A stretch of 46,059 nt of DNA from an uncultured Thiothrix sp. (GTDB lineage Bacteria > Pseudomonadota > Gammaproteobacteria > Thiotrichales > Thiotrichaceae), in assembly GCF_937873765.1 (NCBI RefSeq), contig NZ_CALMZC010000047.1:1-46059 (forward strand). Direction: 5' to 3'. Numbering within the stretch: the stretch's first letter is position 1; the number at the start of each line of letters is the position of its first letter. The notes under the pieces are model-generated. The model worked only from the letters and a program-made list of their open reading frames with translations. It had not been told where the DNA came from and did no database searches. A program made the translations under genes and the position numbers. Positions 14,780 to 24,738 of this stretch are shown in pieces.

Positions 14780-17083
14780 TTACTTGACTCCTAATAATTG
14801 CGCGGCAACAATCGCTGCTTGACCCAAGGCTAAACCACCATCATTGGCTGGGACTTGGCGTTGCATTAATACGGTAAATTGACCCTTTAGGCCAGCGTGG
14901 ACAGCTTCTAATAGGACACGGTTTTGAAACACACCACCAGATAAAACAATGGTAGTCAATTGGTACTGCTTGGCGAGTTGGGAAGCAATCTCTACCAAGC
15001 TGTGTGCTAAGCCTTTATGAAAGCGCGTAGCCATCCAAGCCTTACTCTGTCCTGCTGCTAAATCAGCTAATAAGGCTTGCCACATTGGACTAGGGTCAAG
15101 CTGATAAGCATTGAAAGCGAATGGATAACCTGCTAACTCAGTCAACAAACCACGCTCCACACAAGCCTCTAGCTCAATAGCGGCTTGCCCTTCATAGCTC
15201 ACGCTCTCACAACAAATACCTAATAGCGCTGCCACTGCATCGAATAGCCGTCCAATAGAACTGGTGAGTGGGCAATTTAAACCCCGCTCTGCTATTGCCT
15301 GCAAACTAGCTAGTGGCTTAGTTTGCAGATAGCGAATAGCTGCCAACTCAGCATAATCTCGCGCTAGTTGCTGCCAACGACCTGTCGCCTTTAGATGAGC
15401 AACCGCTAAGCGCCAAGGCTGAAGAATGGCTTGTTGTCCACCGTATAAATGCACCGGCTTGAGAAAGGCTAAGCGCTCAAATTTCTGATAATTAGCTTTT
15501 AAAAACTCGCCACCCCAAAGGGTATGATCACTCCCATAACCTGTGCCATCTAACACGATGCCCAGTACCTCATCGGCTGCTAAGGGATAAGCATTGTCTG
15601 CTAGACAGGCTGCTAGATGCGCATGATGATGTTGAACTTCAATAATTGGCAAATTACGCTCAGCCGCCCATGCTCGACCCCATTGGCTGATGTGATAATT
15701 CGGATGCCTATCCAAAGCAACTGCATCTGGCTGATACTGATACACCGTTTGATACAGAGCCAAATGCTGCTGCACATCCTGTAAGGTTTGGTAATTCGCC
15801 AAATCGCCATTGTGTTGGGACAGAATGGCTTGCCCTTGCTCTAACAAACAAAAAGTATTTTTTAACTCGCCCCCAAACGCCAAAACTTTAGGTGCTTGCT
15901 CAAAGCCTGTTGGTAAATCTATTGGTTTAGGTGCAAAACCACGCCCCCGCCGCAAAACACGCATTTCCCCTGCCATAAAACGCAACACTGAGTCATCCAC
16001 TCGGTTGGCAATATCACGATTATGTAGCAGTTGTGTGTCGGCAATTTCACCCAATTGCGCAAGACTTTGCTCATTGCTAATACACTGTGGTTCACCCGAA
16101 ACATTGCCTGAGGTAAGCACTATAGGCTGCTCTAAACAATTCATTAGTAAATGATGTAAGGGTGTGTAAGGCAATATGAAACCAATCAGATGTTGATTAG
16201 GCGCAAGCGCATCACTTAAGGAGCATTCAGGTTTGCGCTCTAGCAATACAATCGGTGCTGCAGCGGACTCTAAGGCAGCTTTTTCCTCAGCGTTGACTAA
16301 ACAGAATTGCTCAATTTGTGCTAAGTTTTTTGCCATTAAAGCTAAGGGTTTAGCAGGACGATGTTTACGCTTACGTAATTTAAATAAGGCATCAACATTA
16401 CTAGCATCGACTGCTAAATGCATGCCACCAAGACCTTTGATAACGACTATCTGCCCTTGCATAATGTGCTCAGCACAAGCCTGAATCGCAGCATAGCCTT
16501 GAATTTTTTCTGTGACCGTCTCAAGCCAAACTTGTGGACCGCAAACGGCACAAGCATTAGCTTGAGCATGAAAACGCCGATCAGTCGGATGGTGATATTC
16601 TGCTGCACAGGCCTTACATAACGCAAAGGTCTGCATAGTAGTTTGGGCGCGGTCATAGGGAATGCCTGTAACGATACTTAGACGTGGCCCACAATGTGTG
16701 CAATTAGTAAAGGGATACTGGTAGCGACGTGACTTAGGGTCAAAACTCTCGTGTATACATTCCTTACAAGTTGCAGCGTCGGGTGCTATATGCGTGTGAG
16801 CATTTGAATAATGGCTTGCGAGAATTTGAAAATCAGTCTGAGTTTGTAATGCAATAACCTCACGCTCAATACTCGTAATTTGTGCCAAAGCTGGCGCTTC
16901 GGTTTGCAGACGAGCCACAAACTGTTCTAAGTTCACCACTGAACTTTGCGCCTCAATCAGTACACCTTCGCCATCGTTGCGTACCGAGCCGAGCACGCTC
17001 AATTCATGCGCAATACGCCATACGGTAGGTCTAAACCCCACACCCTGCACAATGCCACGAATCCGAATGCGTTCTGCTTGCAT
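14780..17083 (-). CDS. hypF: Carbamoyltransferase HypF
   Basis: 767 residues from the ATG at 17083, which overlaps the hupV stop as TAATG; an in-frame start at 17107 is less likely. Domains in order: acylphosphatase (about 1-88, RGIVQGVGFRPTVWRIA), two zinc-finger motifs (CKEC..CTHCGPR and CKAC..CAVCGPQ at about 100-175), YrdC-like domain (about 190-370), and a Kae1/HypF carbamoyltransferase domain (about 385-767) with VQHHHAHLAACLAD and LSGGVFQN. It converts carbamoyl phosphate and ATP to carbamoyl-adenylate and loads HypE. It lies next to the H2-sensor genes, as in Rhodobacter. Confidence 0.97.
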   Translation of the reverse strand: MQAERIRIRGIVQGVGFRPTVWRIAHELSVLGSVRNDGEGVLIEAQSSVVNLEQFVARLQTEAPALAQITSIEREVIALQTQTDFQILASHYSNAHTHIAPDAATCKECIHESFDPKSRRYQYPFTNCTHCGPRLSIVTGIPYDRAQTTMQTFALCKACAAEYHHPTDRRFHAQANACAVCGPQVWLETVTEKIQGYAAIQACAEHIMQGQIVVIKGLGGMHLAVDASNVDALFKLRKRKHRPAKPLALMAKNLAQIEQFCLVNAEEKAALESAAAPIVLLERKPECSLSDALAPNQHLIGFILPYTPLHHLLMNCLEQPIVLTSGNVSGEPQCISNEQSLAQLGEIADTQLLHNRDIANRVDDSVLRFMAGEMRVLRRGRGFAPKPIDLPTGFEQAPKVLAFGGELKNTFCLLEQGQAILSQHNGDLANYQTLQDVQQHLALYQTVYQYQPDAVALDRHPNYHISQWGRAWAAERNLPIIEVQHHHAHLAACLADNAYPLAADEVLGIVLDGTGYGSDHTLWGGEFLKANYQKFERLAFLKPVHLYGGQQAILQPWRLAVAHLKATGRWQQLARDYAELAAIRYLQTKPLASLQAIAERGLNCPLTSSIGRLFDAVAALLGICCESVSYEGQAAIELEACVERGLLTELAGYPFAFNAYQLDPSPMWQALLADLAAGQSKAWMATRFHKGLAHSLVEIASQLAKQYQLTTIVLSGGVFQNRVLLEAVHAGLKGQFTVLMQRQVPANDGGLALGQAAIVAAQLLGVK

Positions 17084-18510
17084 TAATGCACCGTGCAAAC
17101 CATACAAGGGTCAAACGAACGTACAATATGCTGCACCTTGACTGCACCGGTGTCCTCAACCGGAGTTCCAACTAAAGCTTGCTCTAAAGCACCTGCCTGA
17201 CCTAATTCATCTCGTGGGGAAAAATTCCAAGTCGTAGGTGCAATGATTTGATAATGAGCAATTTTGCCAGCCTGAAGGGTGAGCCAATGCCCTAAACTGC
17301 CACGTGCCGCTTCGACCATACCTATTCCCTGTGCTTCATCCGGCATCGAAGCATGTGCACAAAACGGCTCCCCGATTTGGATGGCTTGACACCATTGCTC
17401 CATCACGGGCACTACACGGGCTAGCTCTAAGAGACGTGCAATTACCCGTGTCGCTACATTGCCACCGGAAGCTTGCACTAAGTTTGTTATCAACGGCTGC
17501 TGAGCCACAAGCTGCCGCGCAATTGCACCGGTTTCCACCACTTTCCCATTTAAACGTGGCGCTTTACACCAGCTATATGCACCCTGCTTTTCCCAATGTG
17601 GCTGCGTTTCACCTTGAAATGGAACTGCTACACGTTGCTCTGCTTGCATCCAGCTATGGCTAATATCCTCAGTGATTTGCTCCACATCTAAGGCATGAAT
17701 CTGCCCCTGCACCCATACCCCTTGCGGAAAATATTGACCATACGCGCCATAACTCAAAAAGCGATCTGTGCCACGCCCTAAACCGTTTAGCTTTAAACGG
17801 TTTGCTAATTGCAAAAATCGCCCAAAATCGCTGTTGCTGTGTGCGGCTTGCCAAGTGTTTAACTCATCGGCAGTGCTTAATTGTGTAACCGCCTCCAATT
17901 GATCAACAAACACCACACGCTCTAAAAACGCACGAAATTGCCGAATCAATAATAACAATTGCAGCTTTTCCTGTGCCTCTAAAGCACGAGTGCTACCGCC
18001 TGCTTGAATGCTGAGACTATGTGGCCATTTGCCAGCCAAAATACCAGTGATATGCAGCCACTCAGCCCGCGCTTTTAAAACCTCGCCATGTGCACTGCCA
18101 CTTTGTGCTTTAAAACGTTGCGCTGTATCAGAAAACCAAGGCTGACTTTGATACACCTCACGGGCAAAATCGGGCATGAAAAATAGGTAAAAGTGAGTCA
18201 AATGATCCGCTAGATTTTCACAGGCTAAAATCAAGTTCGTAACCAATTGCCCATTGAGAGTGGGTGTTAAACCCTGCGCTTGAGCGAGTGCTTGGGCAGC
18301 GGCAACTGATTGAGCCACTGAACAAATCCCACAAATACGCGGTGTGTAGACCAAAGCATCACTGGGTACTTTACCCACCAAAATCCGCTCGAAGCCTCGA
18401 AACAGCGAGGAGTTAACCCACGCTTGAGTAATGACACCTGCATCAGACTCAAATTGCACTTCGAGATCGCCTTCGACACGGTTAAACGGCCCCAGTATGC
18501 GACGAGTCAT
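17083..18510 (-). CDS. hupV: H2-sensing regulatory [NiFe] hydrogenase, large subunit HupV (HoxC-type)
   Basis: 475 residues. The nickel ligands are C60 and C63 in RICGICSVAQSV and C469 and C472 in DPCMVCTVH. The protein ends exactly on that histidine (H475), with no C-terminal peptide, as in known regulatory hydrogenases, so it needs no maturation protease. The L1 motif also lacks the catalytic-enzyme form CTGCH (here GICSVAQ). With HupU it would bind H2 in the cytoplasm and signal to HupT. ATGA overlap with hupU upstream and TAATG with hypF downstream. Confidence 0.95.
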   Translation of the reverse strand: MTRRILGPFNRVEGDLEVQFESDAGVITQAWVNSSLFRGFERILVGKVPSDALVYTPRICGICSVAQSVAAAQALAQAQGLTPTLNGQLVTNLILACENLADHLTHFYLFFMPDFAREVYQSQPWFSDTAQRFKAQSGSAHGEVLKARAEWLHITGILAGKWPHSLSIQAGGSTRALEAQEKLQLLLLIRQFRAFLERVVFVDQLEAVTQLSTADELNTWQAAHSNSDFGRFLQLANRLKLNGLGRGTDRFLSYGAYGQYFPQGVWVQGQIHALDVEQITEDISHSWMQAEQRVAVPFQGETQPHWEKQGAYSWCKAPRLNGKVVETGAIARQLVAQQPLITNLVQASGGNVATRVIARLLELARVVPVMEQWCQAIQIGEPFCAHASMPDEAQGIGMVEAARGSLGHWLTLQAGKIAHYQIIAPTTWNFSPRDELGQAGALEQALVGTPVEDTGAVKVQHIVRSFDPCMVCTVH

Positions 18511-19502
18511 TTGCGTCCCCGATTTTTGCTGCTGGGGGGAATTGAGATTTGCTCAACGACTGCATTAGTGCGCACTCGTTCAGGGGTAGCAGCTTTAGAT
18601 AATGAGGCGAGCGCTACAAACCAAGCTTTAGGCATATCAGAGGGCAAACCAATCGGGATTCCGGCGATTTTCGGTGTTACTCCAAAAGCATGCTTGATTT
18701 GCTCAAATGCAGGTGCGGTGCAATTAATACAAGGATACCCACCACGCAAACATGAACCACTGCCATTCCACAGATGAGTATTACAATCAGCGCGTGCTTG
18801 AGTCCCCAAACAACCACAATGCTCCATCATACAGCCCAAATCGGCGGGCTTTCCCGCGCTTGCTTTATATTCATAAAATTCGTTACGCGGACAGCCGTGA
18901 TGCACTAAATGATTGGTATAGGAACGCGGGCGATGGAACTCATCCAAATCCTCTAAGCGCAAGGCATTCATACTGATTTGCACTAAGGTATTCGTCACCC
19001 AAGCGGGATGCGTAGGGCAACCCGCAATATTAATCACCGGAAAGCCTGCTTTGGAGCGCCAATTAGCATCTAAAACACTACCCAAGAGTGCGCCGTCGTA
19101 TTGCAAACCCGTCGCTTCAGCAATATTCTCACCCGCCGCCGTTATCCCACCAAACGCTGCACACGAACCCACCGCCACCACATACTGTGCTTTAGCAGTC
19201 AAGAGCTTGAGCCAGTGCAACATACTCTGTTGTGTACCCGCCAATTGATGAAACGCACCACTACCCTTCGGCCCACAAATTACCGAACCTTCTAGGCACA
19301 GAATATCCAGTGGAATTTCATCCGTCAGTACGGCTTGGAGTAGGTCTAAAAACTCCTGATGCGAGGCTTCACTTAATGACGGATGCCACAATAAATTAAG
19401 GTCGGCTAGCTTAAATAATTCATATAAACTAGGGACTTCGGCATTGAGCAGCGACATTGAGCAACCACCACAACTACCCGATTGCAGCCACAGTATGTTC
19501 AT
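18507..19502 (-). CDS. hupU: H2-sensing regulatory [NiFe] hydrogenase, small subunit HupU (HoxB-type)
   Basis: 331 residues with no Tat signal: it begins directly at MNILWLQSGSCGGCSMSL, so it stays in the cytoplasm. Proximal cluster cysteines C11 and C14, and the standard VGSCAAFGG without the extra cysteine found in HupS. Medial/distal cluster ligands lie in HHGCPRNEFYEY, GCMMEHCGCLG and GGYPCINC. A C-terminal tail of about 40 residues after PIGLPSDMPK has no cluster motif; the corresponding extension in HoxB is needed for complex formation with the kinase. Four-base overlaps with hupT and hupV. Confidence 0.95.
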   Translation of the reverse strand: MNILWLQSGSCGGCSMSLLNAEVPSLYELFKLADLNLLWHPSLSEASHQEFLDLLQAVLTDEIPLDILCLEGSVICGPKGSGAFHQLAGTQQSMLHWLKLLTAKAQYVVAVGSCAAFGGITAAGENIAEATGLQYDGALLGSVLDANWRSKAGFPVINIAGCPTHPAWVTNTLVQISMNALRLEDLDEFHRPRSYTNHLVHHGCPRNEFYEYKASAGKPADLGCMMEHCGCLGTQARADCNTHLWNGSGSCLRGGYPCINCTAPAFEQIKHAFGVTPKIAGIPIGLPSDMPKAWFVALASLSKAATPERVRTNAVVEQISIPPSSKNRGRK

Positions 19503-20503
19503 AACGCTGCCCTCGCTTTTAGTGGCAAACTCAAGCGGAAAATCGCGCCATTTTCGCCCTGCTGATAATAATTACGTGCACTCAAAGCTCCACCACAATG
19601 CTCCGTCGCCAAGCCATAGCTAATATATAAGCCTAAACCAGTACCCTTGCCGACGGCTTTAGTAGTATAAAACGGATCAAATAACTTAGGTAAATCGGCC
19701 TCTTTAATCCCCAAACCATTATCTTGAATATCCACGTGCACCCACTCAGACTCGGTGAGCAGTTGCAGGGTCAATTTTGGTTTAATTTGGTTTTCCATCG
19801 CATCCAAGGCATTTTGAATCAGGTTGACCAAGATTTGGCTGACATAGCCTTCGTAATTATAAATCGCACATTGAGCAGGGAAGGTTTGAGTGAGTTCAGG
19901 CTCAATAGGACTAGAGCGCGCCAGCCAGTGAACAGTACGTTGACAGAGGGCTACTAGATCAAAACGCTCAGGTTTTTGGCTGGCGGGCGTGGAAAACAGG
20001 CGCAAGTTTTTCACGATTTCACTGACTCGCTCCGCCCCTTCCATTGAGCCTTCCAACAGTGGACGAATATCCTCCATCATCCGATCAATACGCAATTGTT
20101 TACGTAAAGCTTCACGCTTATCCACCGGTAAATTGCTATGCACACCCTCCAAATACTGCCGAAAACGTTGCTCATAACTCAAGAGCACGTGCATATTCGC
20201 GAAAACAAAACTAATTGGATTATTCAACTCATGTGCTACACCTGCCACCAAACGCCCCAAAGAGGCCATTTTCTCAGATTGAATCAATTGGCGTTGGGTG
20301 TCTTTTAAATCTTGATGAGCTTGAGTCAGATTTGCATAAGCATGCTCTAGCTCAGTATTTTTTTCTTCTAATTCAATTTGATAGTGCACTAGGTCGGTGT
20401 AAATATCATCCATGCGCTGAATGACCTCCACCCACGCATTCTCCTCAAACTGACTAGGCAAACCTTGGTCTAGGCCGACTTGTTTGAGGAGAGTGTTGGT
20501 CAT
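19499..20503 (-). CDS. hupT: Sensor histidine kinase HupT (HoxJ-type), without PAS domain
   Basis: 334 residues. No transmembrane helix. Residues about 28-80 form a coiled coil (LVHYQIELEEKNTELEHAYANL...), followed by the phospho-acceptor H91 in GVAHELNNPISFVFANMH, typical of NtrB/HupT kinases, and an ATPase domain with N box ILVNLIQNALDAM, G1 DNGLGIKEADLPKLFDPFYTTK and G2 GTGLGLYIS. Known HupT/HoxJ proteins are about 450 residues with an N-terminal PAS domain; this one has room only for the coiled coil. It should answer to HupUV and act on HupR. ATGA overlaps on both sides. Confidence 0.9.
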   Translation of the reverse strand: MTNTLLKQVGLDQGLPSQFEENAWVEVIQRMDDIYTDLVHYQIELEEKNTELEHAYANLTQAHQDLKDTQRQLIQSEKMASLGRLVAGVAHELNNPISFVFANMHVLLSYEQRFRQYLEGVHSNLPVDKREALRKQLRIDRMMEDIRPLLEGSMEGAERVSEIVKNLRLFSTPASQKPERFDLVALCQRTVHWLARSSPIEPELTQTFPAQCAIYNYEGYVSQILVNLIQNALDAMENQIKPKLTLQLLTESEWVHVDIQDNGLGIKEADLPKLFDPFYTTKAVGKGTGLGLYISYGLATEHCGGALSARNYYQQGENGAIFRLSLPLKARAAL

Positions 20504-21966
20504 GCTGAACCTGCCGAATCCAAACGCTCAAGCTCATAACGCTCCAGTTTGCTACGTAAACCGACCCGCGATAAGCCTAACTCTTCAGCAGCACGGCTTT
20601 TATTCCAGCGATGGCGAATCAAGACTTCTTTTAAAATCCGCGCTTCCAATTGCTCAACGCGATCTTTGAGCGTGCCTTGTAAATCATCTGTCAACAGGCG
20701 CATTTCTTGGCGATATTCTTCTGGTGTGGCACGCAACACATGTGGAGACACCAAATTCGACTCGAGATAGTCACTTCGACATAAAACTAGCATACGCTTC
20801 ACTTCATTTTGCAATTCACGCACATTACCCGGCCAATCATAGGCTTGTAGGCAGGCTAAGGCTTCATTACTAAAGCCTTTGACATGCTTCCCCATTTGCT
20901 GCACCGCCTCTTGCAAGAGCGCATTGGCTAAATAGGGTACATCCTGTAAACGCTGGCGCAAAGGCGGTAAATGAATCGAAAACGTCGCAAGCCGATAATA
21001 TAAATCCTGACGGAAACGACCTTGGCGTACTTCCTCGGTTAAATCTTTATTCGTGGCAGCAATCACTCGCACATTAATACTGCGCATGGTATTAGTACCA
21101 AGGGGACGAATCTCACCCTCTTGTAACACCCTCAATAACTTCACCTGAAATGCAGGGGAAATATCGCCAATTTCATCTAAAAAAATTGTCCCTTTATCCG
21201 CCAATTCAAATAAGCCCACCCGATCTGCAATCGCGCCGGTAAATGCACCACGCTTGTGCCCGAATAGCTCACTCTCTAGTAACTCATCCGGCAAAGCACC
21301 ACAGTTTTGGGCAATAAATACTTCATTCTGACGTAGGCTATTGTAATGTAAGGCGCGCGCCAGTAGCTCTTTGCCTGTGCCTGATTCACCTGTGAGCACC
21401 ACATTCACATCATAGGGAGCAACTTGGAAAATCTCTTGGCAGACTGCATTCATACAGCTATCTGGACTACGCACCACCCCCATATCCCAATCGTAACGCT
21501 CTTGCAAAGCAGTACGTTTGCTTTGAATAGCCGCACTCAAAGTACTAGGCTTGAGTTTTAATTCAAGACTCAAACGTTCGTTTTGGCGTTGTAAATCAAA
21601 CAACTCGACCGCATTGCGCAGCTTTAAGCGTAATTCATCGGGATGCCAAGGCTTACTAATATATTGATAAATACCCGCCTCATTAATCGCGCTAATAATG
21701 TCATCGGAATCGGTGTAACCGGAAATAATCATCCGTACCACTTCCGGCCATTGTTCGCGCACCTGACTTAAAAGCGCTACGCCCGACACATTGGGCATGC
21801 GCTGATCGCAGACTATCACTTTGACCCACTCTCGCTCCAAAATTGCCAAGGCAAGCTCAGCAGTGTGTGCGGTATACACATCAAACTCATCATCCAACAG
21901 GCGCACGATGGCTTCTAGCGCACGCTTTTCATCATCCACGATTAAGATCGTTGGGCGTTCAGTCAT
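20500..21966 (-). CDS. hupR: NtrC-family activator HupR (HoxA-type)
   Basis: 488 residues: receiver domain (1-120; D11, D12, phospho-acceptor D54, K105), sigma-54 AAA+ domain (about 165-400) and a Fis-type helix-turn-helix (about 445-480, [20 protein letters not shown]). The AAA+ part has Walker A GESGTGKE (193-200), the sigma-54 contact loop GAFTGA (240-245), and Walker B IFLDEIGD, so it should drive sigma-54 promoters, in keeping with the -24/-12 site before hupS. In studied systems the unphosphorylated protein is the active form; whether this holds here is unknown. Coupled to hypB and hupT by ATGA overlaps. Confidence 0.95.
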   Translation of the reverse strand: MTERPTILIVDDEKRALEAIVRLLDDEFDVYTAHTAELALAILEREWVKVIVCDQRMPNVSGVALLSQVREQWPEVVRMIISGYTDSDDIISAINEAGIYQYISKPWHPDELRLKLRNAVELFDLQRQNERLSLELKLKPSTLSAAIQSKRTALQERYDWDMGVVRSPDSCMNAVCQEIFQVAPYDVNVVLTGESGTGKELLARALHYNSLRQNEVFIAQNCGALPDELLESELFGHKRGAFTGAIADRVGLFELADKGTIFLDEIGDISPAFQVKLLRVLQEGEIRPLGTNTMRSINVRVIAATNKDLTEEVRQGRFRQDLYYRLATFSIHLPPLRQRLQDVPYLANALLQEAVQQMGKHVKGFSNEALACLQAYDWPGNVRELQNEVKRMLVLCRSDYLESNLVSPHVLRATPEEYRQEMRLLTDDLQGTLKDRVEQLEARILKEVLIRHRWNKSRAAEELGLSRVGLRSKLERYELERLDSAGSA

Positions 21967-22886
21967 GCTCCAAGCTCGGCTTTAACTTGAGTGCTCGGAC
22001 GCCCAAGCAAACGCATTTGCTGATTCATGCGCAGCCATTGATACCATTGCTGCATACCCTCACCTGTGGTGGCTGAGACTTGTAAGATTTGAATGGAGGG
22101 ATTTACGCGGCGTGCATACTCAATGCATTTCTCCACATCAAATTGCAGATAAGGCAACAGATCAATCTTATTTAAAAGCAATAGGTTAGCAGCATGAAAC
22201 ATATCTGGATATTTAATGGGTTTATCCTCGCCCTCAGTGACCGACAAAATCGCCACTTTATGCGCCTCACCTAAATCAAACGCCGCTGGGCAAACCAAAT
22301 TCCCGACATTTTCAATAAACAGAATACTAGCGGCTTGGGGTTGTAAACTTTCTAAAGCATGCCCAACCATATGCGCATCCAAATGACAGCCTTTGCCGGT
22401 ATTAATTTGAATCGCAGGGCAACCGGTAGCACGAATCCTATCCGCGTCTTGTGCAGTTTCTTGATCACCTTCGATCACTGCTAGACGCATCTCATCTTTT
22501 AAATCGGTGAGGGTGCGCACCAATAAACTGGTTTTACCCGATCCCGGACTTGAAACTAGATTCAAAGCAAAGATACCCTGCTCCGCTAGCCAACGTCGAT
22601 TCTGCTGCGCGTAACTATTATTTTTGCCCAGAATATCTTGTTCAATCTGCACCATGCGCGTTTGGCTTAAACCAGGAGCATGAACGCGTGCAGGGCCTAG
22701 CCCATAATGGTGATTACCCACTAAAGGTTTGAACATAGTTTGCGGTTCAGGTGAGTGAGCATGACTATAATCATGGTCATGATGGTGGTGATCATGCGTA
22801 TGACTATGATCGTGGTGGTGCTCATGACTAGGTTCTTTACCTTCCACCCGTGTTTCGCCTGTACTACAACCACATACGGTACACAT
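21963..22886 (-). CDS. hypB: Nickel-delivery GTPase HypB with His-rich N-terminus
   Basis: 307 residues. Three parts: the N-terminal nickel site MCTVCGCS (residues 2-7), a histidine-rich stretch with 14 His between residues 21 and 44, and the SIMIBI-class GTPase domain with P-loop SSPGSGKTS (112-120) and the metal site region VICPAAFD-like [19 protein letters not shown] hydrolysis drives nickel release to HypA and the large subunit; the His-rich tract suggests nickel storage. The start overlaps the hypA stop by one base (TAATG). Followed by hupR with an ATGA overlap, an order that ties nickel insertion to the regulator. Confidence 0.96.
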   Translation of the reverse strand: MCTVCGCSTGETRVEGKEPSHEHHHDHSHTHDHHHHDHDYSHAHSPEPQTMFKPLVGNHHYGLGPARVHAPGLSQTRMVQIEQDILGKNNSYAQQNRRWLAEQGIFALNLVSSPGSGKTSLLVRTLTDLKDEMRLAVIEGDQETAQDADRIRATGCPAIQINTGKGCHLDAHMVGHALESLQPQAASILFIENVGNLVCPAAFDLGEAHKVAILSVTEGEDKPIKYPDMFHAANLLLLNKIDLLPYLQFDVEKCIEYARRVNPSIQILQVSATTGEGMQQWYQWLRMNQQMRLLGRPSTQVKAELGA

Positions 22887-23227
22887 TACTCCACCTCCAA
22901 TTCTTTTATACGCATTTCATCACCCGAGCTGACTTGCAATTGATAACCGCCACAAATAGGGCAAGCATCATAACGCTGGCGAATTTCCACAATCTGCCCA
23001 CAGGACAAACACCAGGCTTGAGCGGGTAAATGAATAATCACTAGTTGAGCATTGCCAGCTAAAGTCCCACGTCGTACCACATCAAAGGCGAACTCTAAAG
23101 CCGAAACCTCTACACCTGCCAACGCACCTATTTCTAACCAAATGGTTTTGACTTGGCTAAAACCTTGCTTAGCACTTTCGGTTTCTAAGATTTGCAATAC
23201 ACCTTCTGCCAGCGACATTTCATGCAT
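22886..23227 (-). CDS. hypA: Nickel chaperone HypA
   Basis: 113 residues beginning MHEMSL, with H2 and E3 forming the nickel site. The structural zinc site is two CxxC pairs in AWCLSCGQ and DACPICGG. It works with HypB to insert nickel in both the catalytic and sensory large subunits. Overlaps hupK by eight bases and hypB by one. Confidence 0.97.
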   Translation of the reverse strand: MHEMSLAEGVLQILETESAKQGFSQVKTIWLEIGALAGVEVSALEFAFDVVRRGTLAGNAQLVIIHLPAQAWCLSCGQIVEIRQRYDACPICGGYQLQVSSGDEMRIKELEVE

Positions 23228-24242
23228 AGCTCAGCTCCAAATCATACGCCACGCAGGGATCAAGTGCTGCAATCCATAAGCGGGCTTGGCTTACTAATTC
23301 AGAGCTTGAAGCCGTTTGCATGAGCGCTTGTAAACCTTCAGACACAACACCCTGTGATGCGAAGGTTAAATCAGTTGGGGCGAGAATCTCATAATTTTTA
23401 ACCAAACCCTGCGCATTCAATTGCACAACATGACGCAAACTCCCACGGGCAGCTTCAACTTGCTGATGAGCAAGATTCATAATCGACGGCTGTACCAATT
23501 CCACTAAACGCGCTAGATAACGCGTAAACACTCCATTACCATAAGCCGCTAATGCAGCTCGAATGATCGGTTGCTGAGCTTGGCGTTTTAGTACCGACGC
23601 TTCCTCTGCCAATGGAAAATCATTTGCCCCCAAACTGGCTAATTGCTGCTGTTGTAACTGAGCTAAAGTTTGGGCGGCTACCGTTGCTTGTGCAGCTATC
23701 CACCTTTGTAAAGCTTTTAAGGTATTGAGCTGCTCCCACTTATCCAAAGACATAGCAAAAATATGCGTCTCTAAAAACGACTCCCACACATCCATTATCT
23801 CAGTGTCAGTCGTGGCTAATTCGCTAGTTAGAGTAAACGCCCGCGCACCTTGAAACCAAGCTTGGCGGGCTTGCGGGACAATACGCATAGCTTGTTGGAT
23901 TAAACTGGGGTTGGGTTGTTGCCCCAACCAAGTGCTCCAATCCATTAAAATCCGTAACACATGCTCACGCTGCGTTTCGAGCCGGACTAATTGCGCTTGT
24001 GTCTCAAGCAATTTTGGCTGACTTGGTAGCTTTAATGTCTTTTGCACTGCCAATAAAGCGGCACAACTCTGAGCCTGACTGCAAATGCTAAACAGCAATG
24101 GAATGCGCTCTAAAGCTTGCTCAACTGTCTTTCCAACCAAAAGTTTTTGAATCGCCGCCAAGGGACGCTGAATCTGCACACTCGCACTTTGCGTGGCTGA
24201 ATTTAAAACAATCTGAATACGCCCTTCTAAACCGGCTTGCAT
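23220..24242 (-). CDS. hupK: HupK-like hydrogenase assembly protein (decayed large-subunit fold)
   Basis: 340 residues. It is a diverged copy of a hydrogenase large subunit: an ICSQAQSC stretch at the place of the L1 motif (around residue 55), VEAARGSLRHVVQLN.. NYEILAPTDLTF in the middle, and [15 protein letters not shown] at the end where a true subunit has DPCxxCxxH. So three of the four nickel-binding cysteine positions are not conserved in form and it cannot hold a normal NiFe site. In Rhizobium HupK is needed for cofactor assembly, probably as a scaffold. Located between hupJ and hypA, the usual order. Confidence 0.85.
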   Translation of the reverse strand: MQAGLEGRIQIVLNSATQSASVQIQRPLAAIQKLLVGKTVEQALERIPLLFSICSQAQSCAALLAVQKTLKLPSQPKLLETQAQLVRLETQREHVLRILMDWSTWLGQQPNPSLIQQAMRIVPQARQAWFQGARAFTLTSELATTDTEIMDVWESFLETHIFAMSLDKWEQLNTLKALQRWIAAQATVAAQTLAQLQQQQLASLGANDFPLAEEASVLKRQAQQPIIRAALAAYGNGVFTRYLARLVELVQPSIMNLAHQQVEAARGSLRHVVQLNAQGLVKNYEILAPTDLTFASQGVVSEGLQALMQTASSSELVSQARLWIAALDPCVAYDLELSYA

Positions 24243-24243
24243 C

Positions 24244-24738
24244 TTAGCTTCGCAAAAAGCGCCCTTGTAACAGTGCGCGTCGAGTGAGTGATTCGGGATT
24301 AAGAGCCTTGCGTGTTTCAGCTTTAGCAGGTTCGGGGACAGCCTGTTGTTTTAATAGATGCAATAAAGCAATTTCAGCCGTGGCTTCGGCAGCCGCTTGG
24401 TTTTCAAACTCTAGAACAGGCGAAAACAGTGAGCAGCTTAGATAAAAGCCTAGTTCGATTTCATGCCCAACAATGAACTCATACTCACCTGACGGCAAAG
24501 CAATTAGCTGTTTACTACCGACTTGCCAATCTTGCAATTCTGGCAAGAGCACCACATTCATAAACCACGGCGTGAGTAAAATACCTAGGCGATACTCTTG
24601 CCAACGCTTAAAGCCAATAGCTTTCACTTGCAAACTAGCATTTAAAATCGGTACACACTGCATACGCTCGCGTTCGATGACTTGGAAGGTGAGCTCCAAG
24701 CGTTGAATGCAAGCATCAGCAGGCTGGGGGGCAAGCAT
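24244..24738 (-). CDS. hupJ: Hydrogenase assembly chaperone HupJ (HybE family)
   Basis: 164 residues with the HybE/HupJ pattern: an N-terminal ERMQCVPILNASLQVKAIGF, then YRLGILLTPWFMNVVLLPE and LPSGEYEFIVGHE, and YLSCSLFSPVLEFENQAAA. HybE-type proteins help cofactor insertion in the large subunit or act as Tat proofreading chaperones for the small one. The C-terminal 40 residues after AEIALLHLL are basic and variable. Its start lies 23 bp inside hupI, an unusually long overlap for this array; two bases separate it from hupK. Confidence 0.88.
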   Translation of the reverse strand: MLAPQPADACIQRLELTFQVIERERMQCVPILNASLQVKAIGFKRWQEYRLGILLTPWFMNVVLLPELQDWQVGSKQLIALPSGEYEFIVGHEIELGFYLSCSLFSPVLEFENQAAAEATAEIALLHLLKQQAVPEPAKAETRKALNPESLTRRALLQGRFLRS

